The notes under the pieces: model-generated
Database searches by the model: none
Told to the model about the DNA's origin: nothing
What the model saw: the letters and a program-made list of their open reading frames with translations, nothing else
In this document: positions 1 through 9,821 of the stretch, in pieces
How the letters are laid out: each line of letters opens with the position of its first letter
Numbering within the stretch: the stretch's first letter is position 1
Assembly: GCF_014337215.1 (NCBI RefSeq)
Contig: NZ_CP060635.1
Location: 447,501 to 511,500 of the forward strand
DNA length: 64,000 nt
Direction of reading: 5' to 3'
Source of the DNA: Wansuia hejianensis
Lineage (GTDB): Bacteria > Bacillota > Clostridia > Lachnospirales > Lachnospiraceae
Translations under genes and position numbers: made by a program

Positions 1-1
1 T

Positions 2-427
2 CACGGTATCTTCCGTACCCCGAAATACCGCAGAGTGGAAAAAGAGATGGATGAAAAAGCAATGGAGATCCTGAAGGTGTTTAGCCTGGATGGACAGGCT
101 GACTATCTGGCCAGTAACCTGCCCTATGGACAGCAGAGGAAGCTGGAGATTGCCAGGGCACTGGCTACGGAGCCGAAGCTTCTGCTTCTGGATGAGCCGG
201 CCGCCGGCATGAACCCCAATGAGACTCAGGAGCTGATGAATACTATCCGCTTTGTGAGGGATCATTTTGATATGACAATTTTACTGATAGAGCATGATAT
301 GAAACTCGTGAGCGGAATCTGTGAGAAGCTGACTGTCCTGAACTTCGGTCAGATTCTGACAGAGGGAGATACCAGTGAGGTCCTCAATGACCCCGGGGTC
401 ATCAAGGCATATCTGGGCGACGAATAG
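2..427 (+). CDS. livG: Branched-chain amino-acid ABC transporter ATPase LivG (3' part)
   Basis: This is the C-terminal 141 residues of an ABC ATPase; the start and the Walker A motif lie before the window. Visible are the LivG-type signature loop LPYGQQRKLEIARAL, Walker B (LLLLDEPAAGMNP) and the switch histidine in LLIEHDMKLV. The AAGMNP sequence after Walker B and the ending VIKAYLGDE are typical of LivG. LivG energises uptake of leucine, isoleucine and valine together with LivF and two permeases, which are presumably upstream. The reading frame is open from base 2. The stop codon overlaps the Shine-Dalgarno of livF, so the two are translated as one operon. Confidence 0.93.
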   Translation, partial: HGIFRTPKYRRVEKEMDEKAMEILKVFSLDGQADYLASNLPYGQQRKLEIARALATEPKLLLLDEPAAGMNPNETQELMNTIRFVRDHFDMTILLIEHDMKLVSGICEKLTVLNFGQILTEGDTSEVLNDPGVIKAYLGDE

Positions 428-440
428 GAGGATCGGTATC

Positions 441-1151
441 ATGGCAATGTTGGAAGTTAAGAATCTTGAAGTATATTATGGCGTGATTAAAGCGCTGAAG
501 GGGATTTCCTTCGAGGTCAGCCAGGGAGAAGTCATCGCCCTGATCGGGGCCAACGGCGCGGGGAAGACCACGACTCTGCATACATTGACGGGCCTTTTGC
601 AGGCCAAAGCGGGTTCCATCACTTTTGAGGGGAAGGACATCACGAAGACGCCGGCGCATAATATAGTGAAGCTGGGCATCGCGCATGTTCCGGAGGGACG
701 CCGTGTGTTCTCCAATCTGACTGTTTATCAGAATCTGCGCATGGGTGCCTACACCCGTCAGGATAAAGGGGAGATCGAGCAGTCACTGCAGACGGTCTAT
801 CAGCGTTTTCCGCGGCTGGAGGAGAGGAAGAATCAGCTGGCCGGGACTCTGTCCGGCGGGGAGCAGCAGATGCTGGCTATGGGACGGGCTCTGATGTCCC
901 ATCCAAAGCTGATTGTGATGGATGAGCCCTCCATGGGCCTTTCTCCGATCTTTGTGAATGAAATCTTCGATATTATCGAAAAGGTAAGCGCCGGCGGAAC
1001 GACAGTCCTTCTTGTGGAACAGAATGCGAAGAAGGCCCTTTCCATCGCAGACCGGGCTTACGTACTGGAAACCGGCAACATTGTGCTCTCCGGTGACGCC
1101 AAGAAGCTGTTGAATGATGATTCGATCAAGAAGGCGTATCTGGGAGAATAG
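441..1151 (+). CDS. livF: Branched-chain amino-acid ABC transporter ATPase LivF
   Basis: This 236-residue protein is the second cytoplasmic ATPase of the branched-chain amino-acid importer. Walker A is GANGAGKTT, the signature is LSGGEQQMLAMGRAL, Walker B is LIVMDEPSMGL, and the switch region is LLVEQNAKKAL. The motif HVPEGRRVFSNLTV is characteristic of LivF. An in-frame upstream ATG at 375 exists, but the start at 441 is preferred because AGGAGG (426-431) sits just before it and the encoded start (MAMLEVKNLEVYYG) matches the family. It is directly downstream of livG, 13 bases after its stop. Confidence 0.95.
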   Translation: MAMLEVKNLEVYYGVIKALKGISFEVSQGEVIALIGANGAGKTTTLHTLTGLLQAKAGSITFEGKDITKTPAHNIVKLGIAHVPEGRRVFSNLTVYQNLRMGAYTRQDKGEIEQSLQTVYQRFPRLEERKNQLAGTLSGGEQQMLAMGRALMSHPKLIVMDEPSMGLSPIFVNEIFDIIEKVSAGGTTVLLVEQNAKKALSIADRAYVLETGNIVLSGDAKKLLNDDSIKKAYLGE

Positions 1152-1161
1152 GAGGAGCGGG

Positions 1162-1788
1162 ATGGATCAAATAATTATTACAGTTGCCAGGCAGTATGGA
1201 AGCGGAGGGAAGACCATCGGTGAGATGGTGGCGAAAGAGCTGGATATTCCCTGCTATAACCGTGAAATACTCCGTATGGCATCCGAGGAAAGCGGCATCA
1301 ATGAAAAGCTCTTCGCCAGAGTGGATGAGAAGCTGAAGGGGAGTGCGCTGTTCCGCATTTCCAAAAGTGTATATGAAGGTGAATTGCTGCCTCCGGACTC
1401 TGACGATTTTACATCTACCCGGAACCTGTTTAATTATCAGGCTAAAATCATCAAGAAGCTGGCGGAGACAGAGTCCTGCGTGATCGTGGGAAGGTGCGCC
1501 GACTATATCCTAAGGAATTATCCCAATGTGATGAGCGTGTTTGTCCACGCGCCCCACGAGTTCTGCCTGCGTCAGGCGATGATGCGCAACAGCATGACGG
1601 AGCGTGAGATGGAGAAGTTTATCGCGAAGACGGATAAATATCGGGGGGAGTATTACCGGTATTATACGGGCTGGGAATGGACAGACGCCAGGCATTATGA
1701 TCTCTGCCTGAACAGCAGTAAGCTGGGATTTGAAAAATGTAAAGAGGAGATACTCTCTTACCGGAACATCCGTTTTGGCGTTGGCTGA
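1162..1788 (+). CDS. Cytidylate kinase-like family protein
   Basis: This 208-residue protein begins MDQIIITVARQYGSGGKTIG, the glycine-rich phosphate-binding loop of the cytidylate-kinase-like family (Pfam Cytidylate_kin2). Other family signs are the CYNREIL segment near residue 32 and CVIVGRCADYIL near residue 110. Members resemble Cmk but lack its full CMP-binding region, and their substrate is generally not established. The start at 1162 is chosen because AGGAGG lies at 1150-1155; a start at 1114 would overlap livF. It follows livF by 10 bases and is probably co-transcribed, but a functional tie to amino-acid uptake is not obvious. Confidence 0.85.
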   Translation: MDQIIITVARQYGSGGKTIGEMVAKELDIPCYNREILRMASEESGINEKLFARVDEKLKGSALFRISKSVYEGELLPPDSDDFTSTRNLFNYQAKIIKKLAETESCVIVGRCADYILRNYPNVMSVFVHAPHEFCLRQAMMRNSMTEREMEKFIAKTDKYRGEYYRYYTGWEWTDARHYDLCLNSSKLGFEKCKEEILSYRNIRFGVG

Positions 1789-1819
1789 ATGTGAAAAGAC
1801 TTGGAAAAGGATCTGTAAT

Positions 1820-4030
1820 ATGAGCAAAAAAGCAACTGTATACAGTGTCGGGATCATTGGCCTTGTGTTGGCCACGATTCCGCTTCTGGGTTCCGATAAT
1901 GTACCCTTTTTAAAGTGGTGGCTGATGGTACTCGCTCTGGGGATTGGGTTTTATCCTCTGACTTACCTTCTGTTCTCATCGCTGGAAGACCGGGGATGGA
2001 TATTTTCGAAAGTCATTGGCATAGCCCTCAGCGGATTTCTGACATGGGTTCTGGTGTGCTGTAAGCTCACGAAATTTACCAGCACGACGGCCCTTGTGGT
2101 GACAGGAATTGCCATGGCCGTGTGCTGGATTTTATTTGCTAGGAAACGCGGGAAAAAGGCTCCCAATGTGGATTTAGTATTGGGTGAAGAACTGATTTTT
2201 CTGGCGTTCTTTTTACTGTGGACGTATATTGCGGCCTTTCGTCCGGAAGCGAAAGGGACAGAAAAGTTCATGGATTATGGTTTTATGGCGGCGATGATGC
2301 GCAGTGATACTCTTCCGGCCAGGGACTTATGGTACGGCCTGAAGGACATGAATTACTACTATGGCGGCCAGTATTATGCGGTCTTTTTGACAAAGCTTTC
2401 CTTTACCCATATAAAAGAGACGTACAATCTGATGAGGACTCTGGTGGCGGGCTTTGCTTTTGTGCTGCCGTTTTCCCTGACTTACCATCTGGTGAAGGGA
2501 ATGCCCCGTAAAAAGCCGGTGAAGGGCTGGCTGGCGGTCCTGGGCGGTCTGCTCTCCGGCGCTGCGGTTTCTCTGGCAGGGAATATGCATTATGTGCTGT
2601 ATGGGCTATTTGGAAAGGTATTCAAGCTGTCAGGTTATGAGGACTATTGGTTTCCCGCGTCCACCCGTTATATCGGCCACAATCCGGAGACGGCGGATCA
2701 GTGCATCCATGAATTTCCTTCGTATTCTTTTGTGCTGGGAGATCTTCATGCTCATGTGGTCAATGTGATGTTTGTCCTGGCGGTGATTGGCATTCTGTAT
2801 GCCTGGATGAGGAAGGTACGGGCGGAGCAGGAGGAAGAATTTATTTTCAGCCTGAAAAATACCCTGCTGGAACCGTCAGTTCTGGCTCTGGGCGTGTTTA
2901 CCGGGATTTTCCACTGGACCAATTACTGGGATTTTATCATATATTATACGGTGGTTTTGATCTGTATCGTGTTCATGGCTCTGTACCGCTATCCGGGCAG
3001 AAAAAGGGCAATCCTGCTGTCGGTATTGCTGCAGGCGGCGGAGGTGTTCGCTTTGGGCAGCCTTGCGGCCCTGCCCTTCACAAGCACCTTTGAAACAATG
3101 GTATCCGGTGTGGCTCTGGCAGTCAATCACTCAGCTTTTTACCAGCTGCTGATCCTCTGGGGGCTGCCCACGGCGGTGGTGGTGATTTTGCTGCTCTGTA
3201 TCCTGGTAAAATTTCGCAGGGAGACTCAGCCGCCATGCCGATTCAGGCAATTCTTCAGGAAGGTGCAGCTGTCAGATCAGTTTGCTCTGATTCTGGGGAT
3301 CTGCGCCATTGGCCTGGTTTTGATTCCGGAGATTGTCTATGTACGGGATATCTATGAGAATGGTTACGCCAGATCGAACACTATGTTTAAACTGACCTAT
3401 CAGGCGTTTATCCTCTTCGGGATCGCCATGAGCTATGGTATCCTCAGGCTGCTGGCTTGGGAAAAGGAAAAGCTGCTGAAAATGCTGGGCGCTGCCAGCC
3501 TGGCGCTGCTTCTGCTGACCTGCGGGTATTTTGGCTATGCAGTGAACTGCTGGTTTGGCAATGTGCTGGACAGAGGGGAATACCGGTGCCTGGATGCAAC
3601 CGCGTATCTGGAAAATGTATATCCGGAGGATGCTTCAGCGATCCGGTGGCTCAATGACAATGTGGAAGGCAGCCCAATGATCCTTGAGGCCAATGGCGAC
3701 AGCTACAGTGATTACTGCAGGGTATCGGCCATGACAGGGCTTCCGACAGTTCTGGGCTGGTATGTCCATGAGTGGCTGTGGAGGAACGATACGGCGGATC
3801 TGAATCAGAAGGCTGCGGATGTAGAAGCGATTTATACCTCTGAGGACCCTGAACAGGTGGAGGAACTGCTGGAGGAATACGGTATCAAATACATTTTTGT
3901 GGGAAGCTGTGAGCGGGAGAAGTATGCGGAGCTGAATGAAGGGCTGCTTCAGGAGATGGGCAGCATCGTATATTCAGGCATGTCATCCGGCACGGGCGCA
4001 GCACAGTCTTACATTATTGAAGTGGGCTGA
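1820..4030 (+). CDS. Large polytopic membrane protein, DUF2298 (Chlor_Arch_YYY) family
   Basis: This 736-residue protein has more than ten hydrophobic segments and a soluble C-terminal domain of about 110 residues. The family signature is visible as MDYGFMAAMMRS followed by DLWYGLKDMNYYYGGQY, then FPSYSFVLGDLHAHV and WTNYWDFI. These conserved acidic and His positions facing a membrane domain resemble GT-C glycosyltransferases, so a lipid-linked sugar or cell-envelope role is an inference only. The start at 1820 has an AAAAGG ribosome site. A longer frame from 1730 would overlap the kinase-like gene by 59 bases and is not preferred. The polysaccharide deacetylase follows 59 bases downstream. 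Confidence 0.8.
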   Translation: MSKKATVYSVGIIGLVLATIPLLGSDNVPFLKWWLMVLALGIGFYPLTYLLFSSLEDRGWIFSKVIGIALSGFLTWVLVCCKLTKFTSTTALVVTGIAMAVCWILFARKRGKKAPNVDLVLGEELIFLAFFLLWTYIAAFRPEAKGTEKFMDYGFMAAMMRSDTLPARDLWYGLKDMNYYYGGQYYAVFLTKLSFTHIKETYNLMRTLVAGFAFVLPFSLTYHLVKGMPRKKPVKGWLAVLGGLLSGAAVSLAGNMHYVLYGLFGKVFKLSGYEDYWFPASTRYIGHNPETADQCIHEFPSYSFVLGDLHAHVVNVMFVLAVIGILYAWMRKVRAEQEEEFIFSLKNTLLEPSVLALGVFTGIFHWTNYWDFIIYYTVVLICIVFMALYRYPGRKRAILLSVLLQAAEVFALGSLAALPFTSTFETMVSGVALAVNHSAFYQLLILWGLPTAVVVILLLCILVKFRRETQPPCRFRQFFRKVQLSDQFALILGICAIGLVLIPEIVYVRDIYENGYARSNTMFKLTYQAFILFGIAMSYGILRLLAWEKEKLLKMLGAASLALLLLTCGYFGYAVNCWFGNVLDRGEYRCLDATAYLENVYPEDASAIRWLNDNVEGSPMILEANGDSYSDYCRVSAMTGLPTVLGWYVHEWLWRNDTADLNQKAADVEAIYTSEDPEQVEELLEEYGIKYIFVGSCEREKYAELNEGLLQEMGSIVYSGMSSGTGAAQSYIIEVG

Positions 4031-4089
4031 TGCATACAGCCCTGGGCGCCGGCATACCTTATAGAGAGTTGGGTTGATGCAGGTTCGCC

Positions 4090-4776
4090 ATGGAAAAAGG
4101 AAAAATTTGTCTGCTGCTTATCTGTGTGGCAATTGTCGCTTTTTTGGAGGGAAATGCTCTGACAGGGCGGAACTGTGCAGTCAGGACCGGTGCTCTGGAG
4201 AACCGGACGGCTGATCAGGATGAAGCCGTAGTGGCGTTGACCTTCGATGACGGCCCTCATCCGGTCTACACGCCGGAGATGCTGGATGGCCTGAGGGAGA
4301 GAGGCGTCCGTGCGACCTTTTTTCTTCAGGGGCAGTGCATTGAGGGGAATGAAGAGATTGTAAGACAGATGCAGGCAGATGGGCATTTAATCGGTAATCA
4401 TACGTTTTCTCACGTACAGCTGACAAAACTTTCGCCGGAAGCAGCAAAAGAAGAGGTTGTGAAAACCAGCAGCGCAATATATAATATTACCGGGGTCTAT
4501 ACTTCCTTCGTCAGGCCTCCGTTCGGTGAATGGCCCAAAGGGCTGGAATTTAAAGTGACAATGATTCCGGTTCTGTGGACGGTGGATTCCAAGGACTGGT
4601 ATACACAGAATACCCCGGTAATTGTGAAAGAGGTCCTGAATGCTGTGGAGCCTGGGGATATCATACTGATGCATGACGCTTATGAGACCTCTGTGGAGTC
4701 TGCCATGCAGATTGTGGATGCGTTGAAGAAGGAAGGCTATGAGTTTGTTACAGTGGACGAACTGATTCTCACATAG
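4090..4776 (+). CDS. Polysaccharide deacetylase (NodB homology domain)
   Basis: This 228-residue protein has an N-terminal signal-anchor (residues 5-20) followed by a NodB deacetylase domain, so it probably acts outside the membrane on peptidoglycan or another N-acetylated glycan. All five catalytic motifs are present: TFDDGP (51-56, base and metal Asp), NHTFSH (103-108, metal His), RPPFG (142-146), DSKDW (166-170) and ILMHD near residue 194. The family is a metal-dependent carbohydrate esterase (CE4). It sits between two other envelope-type genes. The weak upstream context gives no clear ribosome site, so the start is less certain than the domain. Confidence 0.9.
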   Translation: MEKGKICLLLICVAIVAFLEGNALTGRNCAVRTGALENRTADQDEAVVALTFDDGPHPVYTPEMLDGLRERGVRATFFLQGQCIEGNEEIVRQMQADGHLIGNHTFSHVQLTKLSPEAAKEEVVKTSSAIYNITGVYTSFVRPPFGEWPKGLEFKVTMIPVLWTVDSKDWYTQNTPVIVKEVLNAVEPGDIILMHDAYETSVESAMQIVDALKKEGYEFVTVDELILT

Positions 4777-4833
4777 GAATCATGCATTTTTTTGATGCGA
4801 TCTGCATAAAATGAAAGCGGGCGGCTATCTCTT

Positions 4834-4856
4834 GTGGAACAGCAGAGCTGTTCGGG
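4834..4856. repeat. Degenerate copy of the GGAACAGC palindrome family
   Basis: A short palindrome GGAACAGC-AGA-GCTGTTC lies 22 bases before the start of the C39-like gene. It matches the core hairpin of the better-preserved copies at 35351, 36760 and 49234 but lacks their upstream GCCC/GGGC arm and the ATGT tail. It could be chance or a decayed copy. Confidence 0.4.
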
Positions 4857-4877
4857 GCCGTCCGGAGGGCAGACAGT

Positions 4878-5792
4878 ATGAAGAAAAGCAGGAAAAAGAT
4901 ATACAGGATTATCAGAACGATATTTGGCGTGACCGTCGTAGGGGCTGCGGCTTGGTTTTACCTGGGCAGCTATGGGGTGGTGGCGTCGCCTTTTGATGTG
5001 ATCAGGGGAAAGGGTTTTCTGGAAGGGGCGACAGCCCGGAACGCGGACAGTTCCTCAGATAGTTCTTCGGAGAGGTTACCGGATATTCCGGACGAAGAGG
5101 ATCAGACTGAGGAGACAGGTGCGGCGGTGGTGACGCCTACTCCTGCGCCGGAGCCTCTGGAGCCGTCCTGGCAGATTGAAAATGTCCCTCACATTTATCA
5201 GTATGATGATTATCCCACCGGCTGTGAGAGTGTCAGCACGGTAATCGCGTTACAATACAGCGGCATAGACATATCAGTGGATACGTTCATTGACGATTAT
5301 CTCACAATCGGGACACTCTGGGAGAACAGCGAAGGGCAGATTGTTGGTCCGGACATGGATGACGCCTATATTGGAGATCCGCGTTCCGTTCATGGCTGCG
5401 GCTGTAACGCTCCGGCGATCGTCAAGGCTGTGAGGAAGCTTCTGCCCGGGACAGGCAATAAGGTTCTGAATCTGACGGGCATGGAGATGGAGGATCTGTG
5501 CAGGGACTATATCTGCCAGGATATCCCCGTCATCCTCTGGGCAACTATCGGGATGCAGGAGTGGACGGAAACCATCACCTGGGAGATAGAAAATGGAGCA
5601 GGAACCGTTACCTTTTATTCGGCGGAACACTGCCTGGTCTTGACAGGATATGATGAAGAGTTTTATTATTTCAGTGACCCCGCGTCCAGGGAGGAGATAA
5701 AAGGCTATGAAAAGGAAGCGGTGGAGAAGGCCTATGATAAGCTGGGGTGCCAGGCGGTGGCAATTCTGCCCCCGGAAGAGGAGGAAAACTGA
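4878..5792 (+). CDS. Membrane-anchored C39-like cysteine peptidase
   Basis: This 304-residue protein has a basic N-terminus and one membrane segment (about residues 10-30), a Ser/Asp/Pro-rich linker (55-98), and a C-terminal Peptidase_C39_2 domain. The likely catalytic cysteine is C116 in YPTGCESVS, and the likely histidine is H251 in EHCLVLTGYD, followed by YFSDP. Proteins of this architecture are exported papain-like peptidases whose substrates are largely unknown. The start is an ATG inside GACAGTATGAAG with upstream GGAGGGCAG. Its TGA abuts the TTG start of rarA, suggesting translational coupling. Confidence 0.82.
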   Translation: MKKSRKKIYRIIRTIFGVTVVGAAAWFYLGSYGVVASPFDVIRGKGFLEGATARNADSSSDSSSERLPDIPDEEDQTEETGAAVVTPTPAPEPLEPSWQIENVPHIYQYDDYPTGCESVSTVIALQYSGIDISVDTFIDDYLTIGTLWENSEGQIVGPDMDDAYIGDPRSVHGCGCNAPAIVKAVRKLLPGTGNKVLNLTGMEMEDLCRDYICQDIPVILWATIGMQEWTETITWEIENGAGTVTFYSAEHCLVLTGYDEEFYYFSDPASREEIKGYEKEAVEKAYDKLGCQAVAILPPEEEEN

Positions 5793-7112
5793 TTGGATTT
5801 ATTTGATTACATGAAAGATAAAAACATGGAGAAGGAATCTCCGCTAGCATCGCGCATGCGCCCTGTAACACTGGATGAGGTGGTGGGCCAGGAGCATATC
5901 ATTGGCCGGGACAAGCTGCTTTACCGGGCCATACAGGCGGACAAGCTCAGTTCCATCATTTTCTACGGGCCGCCAGGTACGGGTAAGACGACTCTCGCGC
6001 AGGTGATTGCCAACACTACCAGTGCGGAATTTACCCGGCTGAACGCCACCACTGCCGGCAAGAAGGACATGGAAGAGGTAGTAAAGGAAGCGGAAGACCG
6101 AAGGGGGATGTATGGAAAAAAGACGATCCTGTTTGTCGACGAAATCCACCGTTTTAATAAAGGACAGCAGGATTATCTGCTGCCGTTTGTAGAAGACGGG
6201 ACGGTGGTCTTGATCGGCGCCACCACAGAAAATCCGTATTTTGAAGTCAACGGGGCGCTGATTTCACGGTCGGTTATCTTTGAGCTGAAGCCGCTGGAGA
6301 AGAAGGATATACGGCTGCTTCTGGAACGGGCGGTGAACGATCCTGTAAAGGGCCTGGGCAGTTACCATGCAGTTCTGGAAGAGGAGGCAGAGGAGTTCCT
6401 GGCTGATATGGCAGGGGGAGACGCAAGAGCCGCCTTAAATGCAATAGAGCTGGGAATTCTGACCACAAGTCCATCATCCGACGGGAAGATACATATTGAC
6501 CTGAGTACGGCCTCGGAATGCATACAGAAACGGGTTGTGCGTTATGACAAGACAGGTGACCAGCATTACGATACCATATCTGCATTCATTAAGAGCATGC
6601 GGGGGACTGATCCGGATGCTGCCGTCTATTACCTGGCTAAGATGTTATATGCGGGTGAAGATATCAAATTCATTGCCCGCAGAATCATGATCTGTGCCTC
6701 TGAAGATGTGGGAAATGCCGATCCGCAGGCGCTTGTTGTGGCCGTGGCTGCGGCACAGGCTGTGGAGCGTCTGGGAATGCCGGAAGCCAGAATCGTGCTG
6801 TCCCAGGCGGTAACCTATGTGGCCAGCGCTCCGAAGAGCAATGCCGCCTGCCTGGCGATTGACGCGGCTTCGGAATCAGTGGCGGCCAGAAAAACCACGG
6901 TGCCGCCGCATCTGCAGGATGCGCACTATAAGGGGGCGGCGAAGCTGGGACATGGCAGAGGTTATCAGTACGCTCATGATTTTCCGAATCATTACGTGGA
7001 ACAGCAGTATCTTCCTTCAGAAATAGCCGGGGAAACCTTCTACCATCCGACGGAAAACGGCTACGAAGCGGAGATACGGAAGCATTTCAGAAAAATAGGA
7101 AGAGAAAAATAA
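5793..7112 (+). CDS. rarA: Replication-associated recombination protein A (RarA/MgsA AAA+ ATPase)
   Basis: This 439-residue clamp-loader-like ATPase acts at stalled replication forks. Walker A is GPPGTGKTT (59-67) and Walker B is FVDEIHRF (114-121), followed by the family-specific GATTENPYFEVN and ALISR motif with the arginine finger. The C-terminal tetramerisation part includes YQYAHDFPNHYVEQQYLP. The start is TTG at 5793, supported by GGAGG about 10 bases upstream and by the conserved family N-terminus MDLFDYM; an ATG at 5811 would remove it. Length is normal for the family. Confidence 0.95.
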   Translation: MDLFDYMKDKNMEKESPLASRMRPVTLDEVVGQEHIIGRDKLLYRAIQADKLSSIIFYGPPGTGKTTLAQVIANTTSAEFTRLNATTAGKKDMEEVVKEAEDRRGMYGKKTILFVDEIHRFNKGQQDYLLPFVEDGTVVLIGATTENPYFEVNGALISRSVIFELKPLEKKDIRLLLERAVNDPVKGLGSYHAVLEEEAEEFLADMAGGDARAALNAIELGILTTSPSSDGKIHIDLSTASECIQKRVVRYDKTGDQHYDTISAFIKSMRGTDPDAAVYYLAKMLYAGEDIKFIARRIMICASEDVGNADPQALVVAVAAAQAVERLGMPEARIVLSQAVTYVASAPKSNAACLAIDAASESVAARKTTVPPHLQDAHYKGAAKLGHGRGYQYAHDFPNHYVEQQYLPSEIAGETFYHPTENGYEAEIRKHFRKIGREK

Positions 7113-7133
7113 AAAGAAATGCAGGGGGAAGAG

Positions 7134-8213
7134 ATGGAGAATACACAGAAGAAACATTCAGTCAAGGATTTCCTGAAGCGGAAGGACATTGAAATTTCTG
7201 CCCGGCGTTACGGAATTGACGCTTTGGGCGCAATGGCCCAGGGCCTGTTTGCTTCGCTGCTGATCGGGACGATTATCAGCACGCTGGGAGAGCAGTTTGG
7301 GCTGGGCATTCTAATTGAAATCGGCAAGTATGCGAAGGAGGCCACAGGAGCCGCCATGGCGGTGGCAATCGGATATGCGCTGAAATGTCCGCCTCTCGTG
7401 CTGTTTTCGCTGATTGCCGTAGGAGGGGCCTCCAATGCCTTGGGCGGCGCCGGCGGCCCGCTTGCGGTTCTGGTGGTGGCAATTATCGCGTCAGAGTTTG
7501 GAAAGGCTGTATCAAAGGAAACGAAGCTGGATATCATTGTGACGCCCAGCGTGACAATAATTATAGGGGTACTGCTGTCCATGTGGTGGGCGCCGGCCAT
7601 CGGAACGGCTGCCAATGCGGTTGGCAGCGCCATCATGTGGGCCACTGAGCTCCAGCCATTCTTCATGGGGGTGATTGTCTCTGTACTGGTGGGAGTGGCT
7701 CTGACACTTCCCATCAGCAGCGCGGCCATCTGCGCGGCGTTTGGACTGACTGGGCTGGCGGGCGGAGCGGCTGTGGCCGGCTGCTGTGCCCAGATGGTCG
7801 GGTTTGCAGTCATGAGCTTCAGGGAAAACCGGTGGGGCGGGCTGTTTGCCCAGGGGATCGGCACTTCCATGCTGCAGATGGGGAATATAGTGAGAAATCC
7901 ACGCATATGGATTCCGCCGACAGTGGCTGCGGCAATTACAGGCCCGGTTGCGACCTGCCTGTTCCGCCTGCAGATGAACGGGGCGGCAGTAGCTTCAGGT
8001 ATGGGGACCTGCGGGCTGGTAGGGCAGATTGGCGTCTATACGGGTTGGGTCAGCGATGTGGCCAACGGCACCAAGGCTGCTATCACGGCATTTGATTGGA
8101 CGGGTCTACTTTTGATCTGCTTTATTCTTCCGGCTGTGTTAACCCCTCTGATCGCCATGCCGCTGAGGAAAAAAGGCTGGATCAAGGAAAACGATCTGAA
8201 ACTGGATTTGTAA
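7134..8213 (+). CDS. PTS_EIIC_2 / PfoR-like membrane protein
   Basis: This 359-residue polytopic protein has about ten hydrophobic segments and many Gly/Ala-rich stretches such as GGASNALGGAGGPLAV. The segment ISSAAICAAFGLTGLAGGAAVAGCCAQMVGF and the ending resemble the PTS_EIIC_2 family, which includes PfoR-type proteins. No EIIA or EIIB domain or neighbour is present, so sugar transport by phosphorylation is not demonstrated. The start at 7134 is chosen over 7119 because AGGGGGA (7123-7129) is correctly spaced only for the former. It lies 28 bases before the DUF1846 gene and is probably co-transcribed with it. Confidence 0.78.
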   Translation: MENTQKKHSVKDFLKRKDIEISARRYGIDALGAMAQGLFASLLIGTIISTLGEQFGLGILIEIGKYAKEATGAAMAVAIGYALKCPPLVLFSLIAVGGASNALGGAGGPLAVLVVAIIASEFGKAVSKETKLDIIVTPSVTIIIGVLLSMWWAPAIGTAANAVGSAIMWATELQPFFMGVIVSVLVGVALTLPISSAAICAAFGLTGLAGGAAVAGCCAQMVGFAVMSFRENRWGGLFAQGIGTSMLQMGNIVRNPRIWIPPTVAAAITGPVATCLFRLQMNGAAVASGMGTCGLVGQIGVYTGWVSDVANGTKAAITAFDWTGLLLICFILPAVLTPLIAMPLRKKGWIKENDLKLDL

Positions 8214-8241
8214 CTGAGATAGGAATTGTGGGAGAACAAAA

Positions 8242-9726
8242 GTGAAAAAGACAGGATTTGATAATGAAAAATACCTGCAGTTGCAGTCTGCCAATATCAG
8301 GGAACGGATTTCCCAATTCGGGGGAAAGCTGTATCTTGAGTTTGGCGGAAAATTGTTTGACGATTACCATGCATCCCGCGTGCTGCCTGGATTTCAGCCG
8401 GACAGCAAGCTTCGGATGCTCCTGCAGATGAAAGACCAGGTGGAAATTGTCATGGCTATAGGAGCGGCAGATATCGAGGCAAATAAGGTGCGCGGCGATT
8501 TGGGGATCACATACGATTCAGACGTCCTGCGGCTCATCGATGAATTCCGCGGGATCGGCCTTTACGTGGGAAGTGTTGTGCTGACCAGGTTCCAGGGGCA
8601 GCCTGCGGCAGAGGCCTTCCAGCGGAGGCTAGAGGCCTTGGGCGTGAAGGTATACCGTCATTACCCGATTGATGGCTACCCTTCCAACCTGACCCGGATC
8701 GTCAGTGAGGAAGGCTACGGAAAGAATGAATATATAGAGACAGAGAGAGAGCTGGTGGTAGTCACCGCCCCCGGGCCGGGAAGCGGCAAGATGGCCACAT
8801 GCCTTTCACAGCTGTATCATGAGCATAAAAGGGGCATTCAGGCAGGCTATGCCAAATTTGAGACCTTCCCCGTCTGGAACCTGCCCTTAAAGCATCCGGT
8901 AAATCTGGCATATGAAGCGGCAACTGCGGATCTGGACGATGTCAATATGATAGATCCGTTCCATCTGGAGGCCTATGGAGTCACTACGGTAAACTACAAC
9001 CGGGATGTGGAAATCTTTCCTGTGCTTTCGGCTATGCTGGAGAAAATAATGGTTACCTGCCCCTATAAGTCACCGACTGATATGGGCGTTAATATGGCCG
9101 GAAATTGTATCTACGACGACAAAGCCGTGAGTGAAGCTTCCCGCCAGGAAATCATCCGCCGGTATTACACGGCGCTCTGCGGCCGCCGCCGGGGAATCAC
9201 GGAAGATAATGTGATCTATAAGCTGGAGCTTTTGATGAAACAGGCCGGCGTAGTTCCGGAAGACCGTTCAGTCGTAAAGCCGGCTCTGGACAAGGCGGAA
9301 GCCACTGGGGAACCGGCCGCCGCCATGGAGCTGCCGGATGGGACGATCGTAACAGGACGAACCTCAGAACTCCTGGGCCCTTCCTCTGCGCTGCTGCTGA
9401 ACGCGCTGAAGACGCTGGGGGACATTGAGGACAGCATCCATCTGATTTCCCCGACCATCATCGAGCCAATCCAGCGTCTGAAAACCGGCTGCCTGGGCAA
9501 TAAGAACCCGCGGCTCCACACCGACGAGGTGCTGATCGCCCTGTCGATCTGTGCGGCCACCGACGAAGTTGCCGATAAAGCCATGCAGCAGCTTCCCAAG
9601 CTGCGGGGCTGCGAAGCACATTCTACGGTGATCCTGTCCCATGTGGACGAGAAAATATTCCGGAAGCTGGGCGTACATATTACGTATGAGCCTCAATATC
9701 AGGTATCTAAGCTATACCATGTATAA
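8242..9726 (+). CDS. DUF1846 family protein
   Basis: This 494-residue soluble protein matches the DUF1846 family in length and in landmarks: [16 protein letters not shown] at the start, a P-loop-like [12 protein letters not shown] near residue 173, and [15 protein letters not shown] near 273. Biochemical function is not established; the P-loop-like motif suggests nucleotide or phosphate binding. The start is GTG at 8242 with GGAG 7 bases upstream. It ends the plus-strand run and is followed by a bidirectional terminator facing the minus-strand DUF4364 gene. Confidence 0.9.
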   Translation: MKKTGFDNEKYLQLQSANIRERISQFGGKLYLEFGGKLFDDYHASRVLPGFQPDSKLRMLLQMKDQVEIVMAIGAADIEANKVRGDLGITYDSDVLRLIDEFRGIGLYVGSVVLTRFQGQPAAEAFQRRLEALGVKVYRHYPIDGYPSNLTRIVSEEGYGKNEYIETERELVVVTAPGPGSGKMATCLSQLYHEHKRGIQAGYAKFETFPVWNLPLKHPVNLAYEAATADLDDVNMIDPFHLEAYGVTTVNYNRDVEIFPVLSAMLEKIMVTCPYKSPTDMGVNMAGNCIYDDKAVSEASRQEIIRRYYTALCGRRRGITEDNVIYKLELLMKQAGVVPEDRSVVKPALDKAEATGEPAAAMELPDGTIVTGRTSELLGPSSALLLNALKTLGDIEDSIHLISPTIIEPIQRLKTGCLGNKNPRLHTDEVLIALSICAATDEVADKAMQQLPKLRGCEAHSTVILSHVDEKIFRKLGVHITYEPQYQVSKLYHV

Positions 9727-9745
9727 AACAGAAGGATAGGATTAC

Positions 9746-9811
9746 AGAGGGGATGGATTCCCGGGCGGACACGGCTTCTGCCGCATTTCGCCCGGATATC
9801 CATCCCCTTCT
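9746..9811. terminator. Bidirectional hairpin between convergent genes
   Basis: AGGGGATGGAT at the left pairs with ATCCATCCCCTTCT at the right, with an inner CCGGGCG/CGCCCGG stem, giving one long hairpin between the convergent DUF1846 and DUF4364 genes. The U-tract is weak on both strands (TTCTCT on plus), so efficiency is uncertain. Confidence 0.65.
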
Positions 9812-9821
9812 CTAAGCGTTC

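Noticed and set aside
7208..7906. Open frame opposite the PTS-IIC-like gene
   Set aside because: Composition is that of an antisense frame over a Gly/Ala-rich membrane protein, with no motif or ribosome site.
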